22,940 bases of DNA from Minisyncoccota bacterium (GTDB taxonomy: Bacteria > Patescibacteria > Microgenomatia > UBA1400 > PJMF01): assembly GCA_012515515.1 (NCBI GenBank), contig JAAYYE010000018.1, positions 1-22,940 on the forward strand. Direction: 5' to 3'. The notes below the pieces were generated by a model. That model had not been told where the DNA came from. It searched no databases and saw only the letters and a list, made by a program, of their open reading frames with translations. The position numbers were made by a program, and so were the translations under genes. Every line of letters begins with the position of its first letter. The stretch's first letter is position 1. Positions 1-7,582 of this stretch are shown one piece after another.

Positions 1-735
1 AAAATAATGACCAGCAAAAGTCAAACCCAGGCGTCTGAATCCAGGTTCAGACATCCATGTTGCAAATTCTTGCCAAGAAATTTTGTCTCGAATCTTAACG
101 TTGTCCATCAAAATTGTAAAAATCAGGGCAATAACTATCAACACCAGGCCCAATAAAAACAAATTACTATAACCCAGACTAGAAATAATCACCCCACCTA
201 GGGCTGGAGAAATCATGGTCACTAAATTGAGTAAAAAATTAACAGTTCCTAAATTGCTTCCAACTCGACGATGATCACTATTGCGACTTAAAGAATAATA
301 ATAACTACTCCAAAAATAATTAATTTGCACACCCTCAAATAAAACGGCTAACAAAGCCCAATAGGGATTTTTCTGAGATAAAAATAGCAGAACTGTGAAT
401 ATGGCATATAAAATTTGTCCCATGATAAAAGAGTGCTTAGTACCACGTTTAAGCGTACGATTGGCTACCCAAACTGAAGAAACAAAACTGGCCAAATAAC
501 AAAGGAGATGCAAGATAGCAATGTTAAAAATACCAATTTGTAATGCCGTAAACGGTGTTTGCCCATTTTTAATTAAGCTCCAATTAATGCTATCCCAGAA
601 GGGAAAACGCAGATTAAAATAATAAATTGGCAAATAGAACATCACCAATTTATTCACCAACTCCCTCATCAGACGAATAATATAGAGGCTTTTTAAATCA
701 GAGTTGTTTTGAAAAGAGAACTTGGGCAGTTTCAT
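1..735 (-). CDS. MFS-type membrane transporter, N-terminal part (cut by window edge)
   Basis: An open frame of 245 codons runs from ATG at 735 to the window edge without a stop, so the C-terminal part is missing. The protein starts MKLPKFSFQ and is strongly hydrophobic. Segments such as IGIFNIAILHLLCYLASFV, ILYAIFTVLLFL and NLFLLGLVLIVIALIFTIL can span the membrane. Between the second and third segments lies a basic loop (VANRTLKRGTK) at the place of the degenerate MFS motif A. This order fits the first half of a 12-TM major facilitator protein; the substrate cannot be told. The start lies 6 nt after the pth stop, so it is probably co-transcribed with pth. The MFS call rests on topology and the loop only; other polytopic families remain possible. 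Confidence 0.6.
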   Translation of the reverse strand, partial: MKLPKFSFQNNSDLKSLYIIRLMRELVNKLVMFYLPIYYFNLRFPFWDSINWSLIKNGQTPFTALQIGIFNIAILHLLCYLASFVSSVWVANRTLKRGTKHSFIMGQILYAIFTVLLFLSQKNPYWALLAVLFEGVQINYFWSSYYYSLSRNSDHRRVGSNLGTVNFLLNLVTMISPALGGVIISSLGYSNLFLLGLVLIVIALIFTILMDNVKIRDKISWQEFATWMSEPGFRRLGLTFAGHYF

Positions 736-741
736 AAATAA

Positions 742-1290
742 TTAAGCTTTAGCCTCCAACACTAGTTCCTGTAAAAGCTCTGTTATGGTTTTATGTAAAA
801 TTTCTTGTTCTTGTTTTGACATGCTTTGCAGCACATAGTCAGCTGGCGGCAAGGTTCTCAAACCAGCTCTGGAATCTATCCCCAAACGCAAATGCCAAAA
901 CTCTCTAGTGCCTAAATGTTGATAAATTGATTGTAAACCGTGATGATCTTTTGGACCAATGCCCTTCTGAAATTTAAAAGTCCCCAGCGCTAAATCCAAA
1001 TCATCGTGAATCACAATTAAATCTTCAGGTCCAACAAAAGGGCCCTGTAAATCAATTTTTAAATAATCAAAAAAAGCCCTAATGGCTTGACCAGAATTAT
1101 TCATAAAAGTTTGTGGTTTAATTAAAAAAATATCATCTCTTTTGCTTGCTATATCAGCATTAATTTTCTTTTCATATTTGAAAGTTAAAGCCAGTGCCTC
1201 TGCCAAAGCATCAATAAACATAAAACCCGCGTTGTGCCTGGTGTGTTGATACTGTTTGCCGGGATTACCTAAGCCAAGATAAATTTTCAT
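742..1290 (-). CDS. pth: Peptidyl-tRNA hydrolase
   Basis: Releases tRNA from peptidyl-tRNAs that drop off the ribosome. The 182-residue length is usual. Visible family motifs are LGLGNPG near the N-terminus with N9, the catalytic histidine H19 in TRHNAG, N64 in FMNNSG, and D96 in IHDDLDL. The GGHNGLKSI box of the family reads KDHHGLQSI here, so the conserved asparagine (N114 in E. coli) is a histidine at 117. I chose ATG 1290 (MKIYLGLGN) over ATG 1299. The upstream ATG overlaps a good extended -10 box, and family members begin with this M-K-hydrophobic strand. The gene is divergent from the GT28 gene and precedes the transporter gene by 6 nt. Confidence 0.95.
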   Translation of the reverse strand: MKIYLGLGNPGKQYQHTRHNAGFMFIDALAEALALTFKYEKKINADIASKRDDIFLIKPQTFMNNSGQAIRAFFDYLKIDLQGPFVGPEDLIVIHDDLDLALGTFKFQKGIGPKDHHGLQSIYQHLGTREFWHLRLGIDSRAGLRTLPPADYVLQSMSKQEQEILHKTITELLQELVLEAKA

Positions 1291-1297
1291 TAAGCTC

Positions 1298-1306
1298 ATT
1301 TTAACA
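1298..1306 (-). promoter_or_regulatory. Extended -10 promoter of pth (leaderless)
   Basis: On the minus strand TGtTAAAAT matches an extended -10. Position +1 would fall near 1291, one base before the ATG at 1290. No convincing -35 is seen. Its upstream part faces the GT28 promoter across about 30 bp. Confidence 0.5.
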
Positions 1307-1332
1307 TTTTATTATCCTTAAAACTTATGCTT

Positions 1333-1338
1333 TATAAT
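1333..1338 (+). promoter_or_regulatory. -10 box TATAAT of the GT28 gene (leaderless)
   Basis: A perfect TATAAT puts +1 at about 1345, directly before ATG 1346. The alternative upstream ATG (1337) lies inside the -10 box and would not be transcribed. The -35 is weak (TTATTA around 1309). Confidence 0.5.
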
Positions 1339-1345
1339 GGAATTC

Positions 1346-2476
1346 ATGAAAAAGACGATCGGGATCTTTAGCACTAAGCAGGGTCATCAAAGCATTGCTG
1401 AAGCAATTAAAGAGAAAATTGAACGAGAAGCTAAGGATCGTTATCAGGTAAAAATTTTTTATACCAAGCTCTTATTGGAATTAGTCTATGACTCTTTTTA
1501 CCGTCTTGCACCATCAGCCCTAAAATTTCCCTACGATTTATCCATCAAAATAGTAGAAAAAGATACTGAGCTAAAAAAATTAGTTTATTATCACTTTTTT
1601 CAAACAACTTATAAATCAAGCCTGCAGTTTGTCAAAAAAAATCAAATTGATTTAGCAATTAGTTGCTATTTCCCTTTTGGCCCTACTTTAGAAAAAATCC
1701 AAAGTAAAATGGGTGTCCCTTATCTAAACATTATTACCGATCCACGCACCATTCACCCCTGGCAAATTTCACCTCAAGCACAAAGCAATTTCTTTTTTGA
1801 TCAGACTGCTATTGCCAATTTTCACAAGCAGTGCCAAGCAACTGTTTCCGGTTGGTTTGTTGGTGATAAATATGAAAAAAACTATGATAAGGAAAAAGTA
1901 AAACAAGAGTTAAAAATTAAAGAAGATCTAGTTTTTTTAATTGTTTCTGGTTCAGAGGGTTCAGGAGCAATTCTAAAAATTTTACCAAGCCTAATTAATT
2001 GTCCAAAACCACTAAGAGTTTTTGTGGCTTGCGGAAAAAATCAGGCTCTTTATCAAAATGTTTTAGGTATCAAAAAAAGTTTAGCTTCATTTGGTCAATC
2101 AAAAGCGCTAATCACTCCCTTAAGTTTTACTAAAGACATGCGTCTCTACATGCAAGCAGCAGATTTAATTATTGGCAAAGCAGGACCAAATACTTTATTT
2201 GAAAGCGTGGCCACTTTAACTCCTTTCTTTGCCATCACCCATATGGTTCAAGAAGAGGGCAATTTAGACATTATTAAAGAAAAACACTTGGGTTACGTAG
2301 AAGAAAAAGCTGAAATGGCCAACAAGAAACTTTTAGAAATCATCAATCATCCTGAGCAACTGAAAGTATTCCAAAAATCCTTAATAGATTTAAAAAAATA
2401 TAATCAGCAATCAGGGAAAATCTTAATCGCAAAAATTGATCAAATTTTTCAAGAGCAAGAAGCAAAGATAATTTAG
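1346..2476 (+). CDS. GT28 / MGDG-synthase-like glycosyltransferase
   Basis: 376 residues in the two-domain GT-B fold shared by MurG, monogalactosyldiacylglycerol synthases and processive diacylglycerol glucosyltransferases. The N-terminal acceptor half opens with a short strand and the loop STKQGHQS, resembling the glycine-rich loop of the family. The C-terminal half carries the nucleotide-sugar signature: IVSGSEGSG near residue 200, then DLIIGKAGPNTLFE around 272-285 and the HMVQEEGN segment after it. These positions bind the UDP-sugar in MurG-like enzymes. No TM segment is visible, so a peripheral membrane enzyme making a glycolipid is likely. The acceptor cannot be identified, and a MurG-like role is less likely because the N-terminal GGTGGH loop is absent. 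Start chosen at 1346 from the promoter. Convergent with the ligase gene. Confidence 0.75.
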   Translation: MKKTIGIFSTKQGHQSIAEAIKEKIEREAKDRYQVKIFYTKLLLELVYDSFYRLAPSALKFPYDLSIKIVEKDTELKKLVYYHFFQTTYKSSLQFVKKNQIDLAISCYFPFGPTLEKIQSKMGVPYLNIITDPRTIHPWQISPQAQSNFFFDQTAIANFHKQCQATVSGWFVGDKYEKNYDKEKVKQELKIKEDLVFLIVSGSEGSGAILKILPSLINCPKPLRVFVACGKNQALYQNVLGIKKSLASFGQSKALITPLSFTKDMRLYMQAADLIIGKAGPNTLFESVATLTPFFAITHMVQEEGNLDIIKEKHLGYVEEKAEMANKKLLEIINHPEQLKVFQKSLIDLKKYNQQSGKILIAKIDQIFQEQEAKII

Positions 2477-2531
2477 AAAAGAAAGAAAAATTAGCTAAGA
2501 AAAATTACTCAAAAATAGCAATTAATTTTAT

Positions 2532-4352
2532 TTATGCCTGTTTAATTTCTTTCAATTCTTGCAAAGTGGTGGCTTGTTGCCAATTTTTATCACGACGAAT
2601 CTTGATTAAACGAGGAAAACGCAGTGCCACTTTGGCCGTATGACTAGGAGATTGAGAAATTTCATCGGCAGCTATTTCTAAGACAATGCTTGGTTCAAGC
2701 CAAACATCAGCTTTTAATTCTTTTTTAAAATCATATTGAGGATTAGCTTGATTCTGCTTGCTTAAATGTTGATCGGCTAATTTTTTAATTTCTTGAAACT
2801 GAGCGTCAGTTAAACCAGTGCCTATCTTTGATAAAGTCTTAATTTTGCCACTTTTTTGATCAAAAACACCCACTAATAAGGCTCCAATACCAAAATTTTG
2901 TCGTTTACCTTTGCCCAAATAATAACCAAGCATAATGCAATCAAGAGTATCGTTTAATTTGCCTCGTTGACCCTCTGCCTCCTTAATCTTCACCCAGCGC
3001 CAACCTTTGCGACCAGCAAGGTAAAGCGAATCGGGTTTTTTCATTACTGCACCCTCTAAACCAAGAGCCAATTGCTGATGATGATAATCAGTTAAGACCT
3101 GTGCGTCACTTATTTCTTGGAAAAGGGTTTTTTTTATCACTGGCGAATCAGTAATTACTCGGTTTAATATTTTTTTTCGGTCCAGCAATTTTTCTTCGAT
3201 TAGCGCTTGACCATCAACATAAAGCAGATCAAAAGCATAAAAACAAATCGGCGTTTCTTGCGCCTTGAGCGCTATTTGGTATTTGCGTTTTCTAGAAATA
3301 GTTTCTTGAAAAGCGACAAATTTACCAGAATCAGGATCAAAACCAATGGCTTCAGTATCAAGAACTGCTGTTTGAGCTAAACATTGAGCTAAAACTAAAT
3401 CTAATTCTGGAAACATGGCCGACACCTCTTCTAAATTTCGCGTATAAGCCTTGTAAAGGCTACCATCTGGAAAACCCTTTTTATTAATATGAATCTGAAT
3501 GCGTAAGCCATCATATTTTGGTTCGGCAATAACTCTGCCCATTTTTTCAATAATTTCTTGCCCACTATTCAGTCGCTGACATAAAGCCGGCATCACAGGA
3601 ATACCCAGTTCCATGTGATATAGCTTGCTCAATTCCTTTATTTCGACATTTTCCTTAAATAAATATAATTGCGCTAACAAACCAAAATCTGCTTTTTTTT
3701 GAAAAGCTTCTTCTAGAATTGTTGATTGGCTTTTATCTCCAGTTTTTGCCCAAGACAAGGCATCGAGCATCGTCATTGTTGAAAAACCTAGACGCATTTT
3801 TCCTAAAATAATTCGTGAAATATATTTAGCTGATAAAGCATTGACTTGCCCCAACAAATCAGCCAGCAAATTAATTTTTTTATCTTGAGAGCCTTCACCG
3901 CCAACTTTAGCAAGTGCAATTAGCTCTTGATGAACTTGCCCAATGCTCAATTCATTTTTCGCTATCGAAGACGCTGGCAAATCGCCAAGCACCTGATAGA
4001 ACAAGTCACCTAAATCGCCCAAATCTTTATATTGTTTATTTAATTTATCTATAACTAGATCTTGATTAGCATCTTCAAACAAATTTTGCTCGACAGACAA
4101 CTGGCCTTGCTCGAGAGGTCCTTCGTGACGAAGATAAAAATTCGCTAAAGCACGAATCAACATTTTACTTGATAACTGAAACTCTAAACTTTGATAGCTG
4201 GCCATTAATCTTCCCTGCAATAAATAGCTCGCAGGAACAATTTCTTCTTGATTTAATTCTTGGAATAATTGAGCCAATAGCTCGGTCATCGCTAAACGAG
4301 AATTAAGTTTTTCTAAATCAGCTAAATATTGAGCAAAATGATTAAAAAACAT
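2532..4352 (-). CDS. ATP-dependent DNA ligase
   Basis: Seals nicks in DNA through an enzyme-AMP intermediate. With the chosen start it has 606 residues, the size of archaeal/bacteriophage-type replicative ligases rather than of short bacterial LigC/LigD proteins. The N-terminal ~230 residues are helical (DNA-binding domain). The adenylation lysine sits in motif I AEPKYDGLRI (about residue 279). RNLEEV, LDTEAIGFD (motif III), LEGAVMKKP (motif IV) and RWVKIKE (motif V) follow in order, then an OB-fold region with ALRFPR near the end. ATG 4352 was chosen over TTG 4364 because AAGGA sits 4 bases before it. It lies downstream of fic on the same strand with a 57-base gap. Whether the genome also has the usual NAD-dependent LigA cannot be seen. 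Confidence 0.92.
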   Translation of the reverse strand: MFFNHFAQYLADLEKLNSRLAMTELLAQLFQELNQEEIVPASYLLQGRLMASYQSLEFQLSSKMLIRALANFYLRHEGPLEQGQLSVEQNLFEDANQDLVIDKLNKQYKDLGDLGDLFYQVLGDLPASSIAKNELSIGQVHQELIALAKVGGEGSQDKKINLLADLLGQVNALSAKYISRIILGKMRLGFSTMTMLDALSWAKTGDKSQSTILEEAFQKKADFGLLAQLYLFKENVEIKELSKLYHMELGIPVMPALCQRLNSGQEIIEKMGRVIAEPKYDGLRIQIHINKKGFPDGSLYKAYTRNLEEVSAMFPELDLVLAQCLAQTAVLDTEAIGFDPDSGKFVAFQETISRKRKYQIALKAQETPICFYAFDLLYVDGQALIEEKLLDRKKILNRVITDSPVIKKTLFQEISDAQVLTDYHHQQLALGLEGAVMKKPDSLYLAGRKGWRWVKIKEAEGQRGKLNDTLDCIMLGYYLGKGKRQNFGIGALLVGVFDQKSGKIKTLSKIGTGLTDAQFQEIKKLADQHLSKQNQANPQYDFKKELKADVWLEPSIVLEIAADEISQSPSHTAKVALRFPRLIKIRRDKNWQQATTLQELKEIKQA

Positions 4353-4356
4353 ATAT

Positions 4357-4375
4357 TCCTTCAAAGCATATTATG
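4357..4375 (-). promoter_or_regulatory. Possible promoter and Shine-Dalgarno of the DNA ligase gene
   Basis: On the minus strand CATAAT (4375-4370) could be a -10, with +1 near 4363, followed by AAGGA (4361-4357) 4 nt before ATG 4352. This is one of the few genes here with a Shine-Dalgarno, and it decides the start. The -35 is unclear, and read-through from fic is also possible. Confidence 0.35.
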
Positions 4376-4409
4376 CCAAAATAACAAGAAAAACCAAGCC
4401 AAAACTAAA

Positions 4410-5513
4410 TTAATCAAGACTGTAAGAAACTCCTTTGGTCACACCATGCTTCTTGACTACTCCTTTAAGGATTAGGTCTTTGAGATCTCGCAGAATTGTG
4501 TCAACAGACACATTGGGTAACATCTTCTGCGCATCATCAGAAGTCATGCTGCCTTGATTTTGTAATAATTCTAATAAAATAATCTGCCGCTCAGATAAAG
4601 CCACTTGCTGGCCTAGTTCACGCTTCAGTTTTAAGTCTTGAGATAGTTTGGCAACTTTAGCTTTAACTTTATCAATTTCCAAGGCTAAACCATAGGTAAA
4701 ATATTCTAACCAATAAGTTAAATCTTGCTTAGGGTTTTGTTGAACAGACAGCAGGGCTTGATAGTAAGCATCAACATCATTGTCAAAATACTCTTCAAGA
4801 GAGAAAAAGCGCTTAAAATCATAGCCCGCTTCATAAAGAGCTAAAGTGGCAAAAGCCCGGGCTGTTCGACCATTGCCCTCAACGTATGGATGAATATAAA
4901 CCAATTGATAATGGAGGATGGCCGCTCGAAGAATGGGATGAAGGTTTTGACTCTCCTCACTTTTTACCCAAGAAAACAAATCGTCTAATAAAAAAGGAAT
5001 TTCAGCTGCCACGGGCGGGCGAAACACCACTTGCCCATCTCTAGCTCCACGCACAATCACTTGTTTAGTGCGCAAGGTAGCAACTTGTTCGTCTTCCAAC
5101 AAACTGTTCATGGTTAAACGATGTAATAAATTCAAAGTCTCAAGGTTAATTAAAGAGGATTCTGCTATTTGTTCTGTTTTGAGCAATGGCTGCTGATCAA
5201 TCCAAGCCAAAACATTACGATAATTAATCACCTCTTGAATATCTCTTTCTCTGGCTATTAGTCCTGTTTGTTCTAGCACAGCCTGCGCATCATTAGTTTT
5301 TTCTAAAGACAATACTTGTCCCGCCTGTTCAGCACTCAAATCATTACCCTCAATTTTGGTGCCATAATGAACGCTACGAACCAAGGCCTCATCGCGAAAT
5401 TTAGCTTCCCAGGCTGGAACTAAAGGCGAATTGTCGATAATAGCTTTTGCTGACTCAATCGCGGAGATATAGGTTAAAAGATTATTGCTAATTTGGAAAT
5501 GAGGTTGGTACAT
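4410..5513 (-). CDS. Fic family protein (predicted AMP-transferase) with C-terminal winged helix
   Basis: Fic enzymes usually transfer AMP from ATP to a hydroxyl of a target protein. The 367-residue protein has the complete active-site motif HPYVEGNGRTAR (residues 208-219), with the catalytic histidine, the acidic residue and both arginines. An N-terminal GTKIEGN segment (51-57) matches the inhibitory-helix motif ending in E-G/N, so activity should be self-repressed. A helical linker (about 278-305) leads to a C-terminal winged-helix-like region (305-367) that could bind DNA. The longest open frame starts far upstream, but that extension is antisense to an A-rich intergenic stretch and looks non-coding. 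A TTGTTT-17-CAAAAT promoter points to ATG 5513 (ATG 5522 is an alternative). No antitoxin partner is adjacent, consistent with a chromosomal regulator rather than a two-gene toxin module. The target is unknown. Confidence 0.88.
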   Translation of the reverse strand: MYQPHFQISNNLLTYISAIESAKAIIDNSPLVPAWEAKFRDEALVRSVHYGTKIEGNDLSAEQAGQVLSLEKTNDAQAVLEQTGLIARERDIQEVINYRNVLAWIDQQPLLKTEQIAESSLINLETLNLLHRLTMNSLLEDEQVATLRTKQVIVRGARDGQVVFRPPVAAEIPFLLDDLFSWVKSEESQNLHPILRAAILHYQLVYIHPYVEGNGRTARAFATLALYEAGYDFKRFFSLEEYFDNDVDAYYQALLSVQQNPKQDLTYWLEYFTYGLALEIDKVKAKVAKLSQDLKLKRELGQQVALSERQIILLELLQNQGSMTSDDAQKMLPNVSVDTILRDLKDLILKGVVKKHGVTKGVSYSLD

Positions 5514-5522
5514 TAAAGTCAT

Positions 5523-5551
5523 ATTTTGGCACAGTTTGATAGCTAAAACAA
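5523..5551 (-). promoter_or_regulatory. Promoter of the fic gene
   Basis: On the minus strand TTGTTT (5551-5546), a 17-bp spacer and CAAAAT (5528-5523) preceded by TGc. Position +1 falls near 5516, 3 nt before ATG 5513, so the message is nearly leaderless. Confidence 0.45.
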
Positions 5552-5666
5552 GAGTTATTTTTGCAAAACATGCGATTTTAAGCACAATAAACAATAATTT
5601 TAAGCAAGATAAAAATAGAAAAAGAACCAGGCGTTTAAAAAGACAACAACAAGCAAAAAAACATAG

Positions 5667-5672
5667 TAAAAT
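5667..5672 (+). promoter_or_regulatory. Possible -10 box of nnrD (leaderless GTG)
   Basis: TAAAAT places +1 at about 5679, exactly on the GTG start codon. The surrounding DNA is A-rich and no -35 is clear, so a chance match is possible. Confidence 0.3.
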
Positions 5673-5678
5673 AAAAAG

Positions 5679-6569
5679 GTGTCTAAAGATCAAGAACAAA
5701 CAGCGCAAACTCAGCAAATAATTGAACAAAGTTTTCGCGATTTAAAAATTGCTGAAAAAGACTCTCATAAGGGCCAAAATGGCAAACTATTAATCATTGG
5801 TGGCTCACAGCTTTTTCATGCGGCCAGCAAATGGAGTTTAGATATAGCCAGCAAAATAGTTGATATGGTCTTTTACAGCTCGGTACCAAGCAATAATTGT
5901 TTAATTAGCATGTGGCAAAAGGGAGAGCTGGATCAGCAACTCAATCAAGAGGCGAAGAAAAATTTTTGGCAAGGCATAGTCATCAGTCGCAAGCAGATCA
6001 AAAACTACACAGAAGAAGCTGACTGTGTTTTGTTAGGCCCAGGCATGGAAAGAGGAACTTATACCGCTCGTTTAAGCAATCGTTTATTAAAAAAATATCC
6101 AGAAAAAAAATGGGTGATTGATGCAGGCGCACTGCAAATGATTAATCCAAATTTACTGAACGCCAATTGTGTAATCACCCCACATCAAAGAGAACTTGAA
6201 GTTCTGAAGAAAAAAGACCTGCGTTTTAGTCAAGAAAACTATCAAGCTTCATCCATTTGTTTACTCAAGGGGCCAAACGATCAAATTTTCTTTGGTCAAG
6301 ATTTTAAACAACTGGCTCTGCCCAGGTCGATTGTGCTCAAGGGTGGTAATGCCGGCATGACTAAAGGAGGAACGGGAGATGTCTTAGCTGGACTACTGGC
6401 AGCCTTGTATTGCAAAAATTCAGCTGTAGTTAGCACCGTGATTGCTAGTTATATCAACAAGAAAACTGGCGACTATCTTTTTGACAGCGTTGGTCCACAT
6501 TTTAATGCCAGTGATTTGGTTGATAATATTCCTAAAATCTTATGGGTCAGTAAAAAGCAAAAAACTTGA
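5679..6569 (+). CDS. nnrD: NAD(P)H-hydrate dehydratase (ribokinase-like fold)
   Basis: Repairs hydrated NADH/NADPH by ATP- or ADP-dependent dehydration. The 296-residue protein is the carbohydrate-kinase-like domain alone, without the YjeF_N epimerase domain found in bacterial fusions. Visible motifs are KLLIIGGS near residues 36-43, VLLGPG (117-122), VIDAGAL (146-152), ITPHQRE (166-172), and the anion-hole and catalytic segment KGGTGDVLAG (229-238) with the catalytic aspartate D234. Start is GTG 5679; no ATG lies before the conserved region. It ends in TGA. Divergent from fic across about 165 bp. An epimerase partner may be elsewhere or absent; I cannot tell. Confidence 0.88.
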   Translation: MSKDQEQTAQTQQIIEQSFRDLKIAEKDSHKGQNGKLLIIGGSQLFHAASKWSLDIASKIVDMVFYSSVPSNNCLISMWQKGELDQQLNQEAKKNFWQGIVISRKQIKNYTEEADCVLLGPGMERGTYTARLSNRLLKKYPEKKWVIDAGALQMINPNLLNANCVITPHQRELEVLKKKDLRFSQENYQASSICLLKGPNDQIFFGQDFKQLALPRSIVLKGGNAGMTKGGTGDVLAGLLAALYCKNSAVVSTVIASYINKKTGDYLFDSVGPHFNASDLVDNIPKILWVSKKQKT

Positions 6570-6622
6570 CATTTTTCCAGAGAACAATAGAATATCTAGG
6601 TTTCTTTACAAAAATGACAAAC

Positions 6623-6643
6623 TTTTATCTTAATGAGATAAAA
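6623..6643 (+). terminator. AT-rich hairpin after nnrD
   Basis: A perfect 8-bp stem TTTTATCT / AGATAAAA with a 5-base loop, 53 nt after the nnrD stop. No T-tract follows and there is only one G-C pair, so it is a weak terminator at best. Confidence 0.25.
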
Positions 6644-6693
6644 CAGTAAATTTTATATTTAATGTTTATTTTGCATCTACAAGATAATTAATT

Positions 6694-7521
6694 ATGAACA
6701 ATAAAGAGCACGGGTCAAAAGCAAGCATTCAAGAAGAAGAGCAAGCAAAAGCAAATAAAAAAAGGTGGCAAGAACAAGAAAAAAGAGAGCTAGCAGAATT
6801 TGAACGCTTGGGACAAAAATATCAGCAACTAAACTGGGAAGATTTTGCCCAAACTTGGGGTGCACATCGCTTGCATAATTTTAATAGAAACCACAGTGGT
6901 TTTTCTCCACTGTATGCTTTAGTCGACCCTCAAACTACAGAAAAAGAAGAAGCACAAAAAACAAATTATGATCCTTATCTAGCAAAGACTCTTTACTATC
7001 TTATAAAATTAAATATAGCAATTTTATCTACCAAAACTTTAGATCAAAACTCAAATTATTTGCAAACAACTTCATTCAAAGAAGGAGAAGAACTCAGTAA
7101 AATTCTAGAACAATCTCTTTGGTTTAGAGAATTAAAAAAAATTGATTCTTCTTATGATTTAAATCAGCTTAATAATATTAAAAAACAGACACCAGAACCG
7201 AGCAACAATAGTGATAAAAAAAATCAAGTTAAAAAAGCAGATCCTACAAGCTTCCAGAACATAGATGTTGATCTACAAGACTTCACCAAAATGTATGGTT
7301 CTTATTCTCTTCTCTCTACTGAGTTACAAAAATGTTATCCATTTTTTAAAAATATTGTTAACCACCTCGAAACATTAGAGTTAGAGCTTACAGCCTTTAG
7401 AAGATTGGGCTCAGATCAAGGTGCTAAACATTTAAATAATCAGCTAATGCAATTTCCCTGGTTTAGAGAATTAAAACAAAGCAACCCTGCTTACAATTAC
7501 ACCAATTATTACTACAAATAA
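6694..7521 (+). CDS. Hypothetical protein with a duplicated ~80-100-residue domain
   Basis: No family recognised. The 275 residues are hydrophilic, with no signal peptide or TM, so the protein is probably cytoplasmic. The N-terminus (1-40) is a charged, helical E/K/Q-rich segment that could form a coiled coil. Two similar units follow. Unit 1 runs about 46-155 (LNWEDFAQTWGAHRL ... LEQSLWFRELKKIDSSY). Unit 2 runs about 190-268 (DVDLQDFTKMYGSYSL ... LMQFPWFRELKQSNPAY). Each ends in the same block WFREL-K-x(4-5)-Y (143-147 and 256-260). A low-complexity linker rich in N, K, P and S (163-186) separates them. The protein ends in a tyrosine-rich tail (YNYTNYYYK). Codon use and composition resemble its neighbours. 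The continuous frame and the internal repeat argue that it is a real gene. Confidence 0.65.
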   Translation: MNNKEHGSKASIQEEEQAKANKKRWQEQEKRELAEFERLGQKYQQLNWEDFAQTWGAHRLHNFNRNHSGFSPLYALVDPQTTEKEEAQKTNYDPYLAKTLYYLIKLNIAILSTKTLDQNSNYLQTTSFKEGEELSKILEQSLWFRELKKIDSSYDLNQLNNIKKQTPEPSNNSDKKNQVKKADPTSFQNIDVDLQDFTKMYGSYSLLSTELQKCYPFFKNIVNHLETLELELTAFRRLGSDQGAKHLNNQLMQFPWFRELKQSNPAYNYTNYYYK

Positions 7522-7528
7522 TCCTAAA

Positions 7529-7552
7529 TTTAAAAAAATCGTAATTTTTAAA
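7529..7552. terminator. A/T-only hairpin between convergent genes
   Basis: TTTAAAAA and TTTTTAAA form an 8-bp stem around an 8-base loop, between the stop of the duplicated-domain gene and the recF stop. It could work on both strands, but without G-C pairs its strength is doubtful. Confidence 0.25.
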
Positions 7553-7582
7553 AACAGTCCGTAGCAACTAAGTTTTTGACCA

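Noticed and set aside
5536..5721. Small K/R-rich plus-strand protein before nnrD
   Set aside because: It overlaps the nnrD start, has no ribosome-binding site, and its lysine/arginine richness follows from A-rich DNA.
5514..5729. Longer Fic protein with a hydrophobic, cysteine-containing N-terminus
   Set aside because: This segment is the reverse complement of an A-rich intergenic stretch, which produces L/F/C by composition. Fic homologues start near MYQPHF, and a promoter lies inside the extension.
6442..6633. 63-residue frame overlapping the end of nnrD
   Set aside because: It is a shifted frame inside nnrD, continuing into A/T-rich DNA; nothing supports it.
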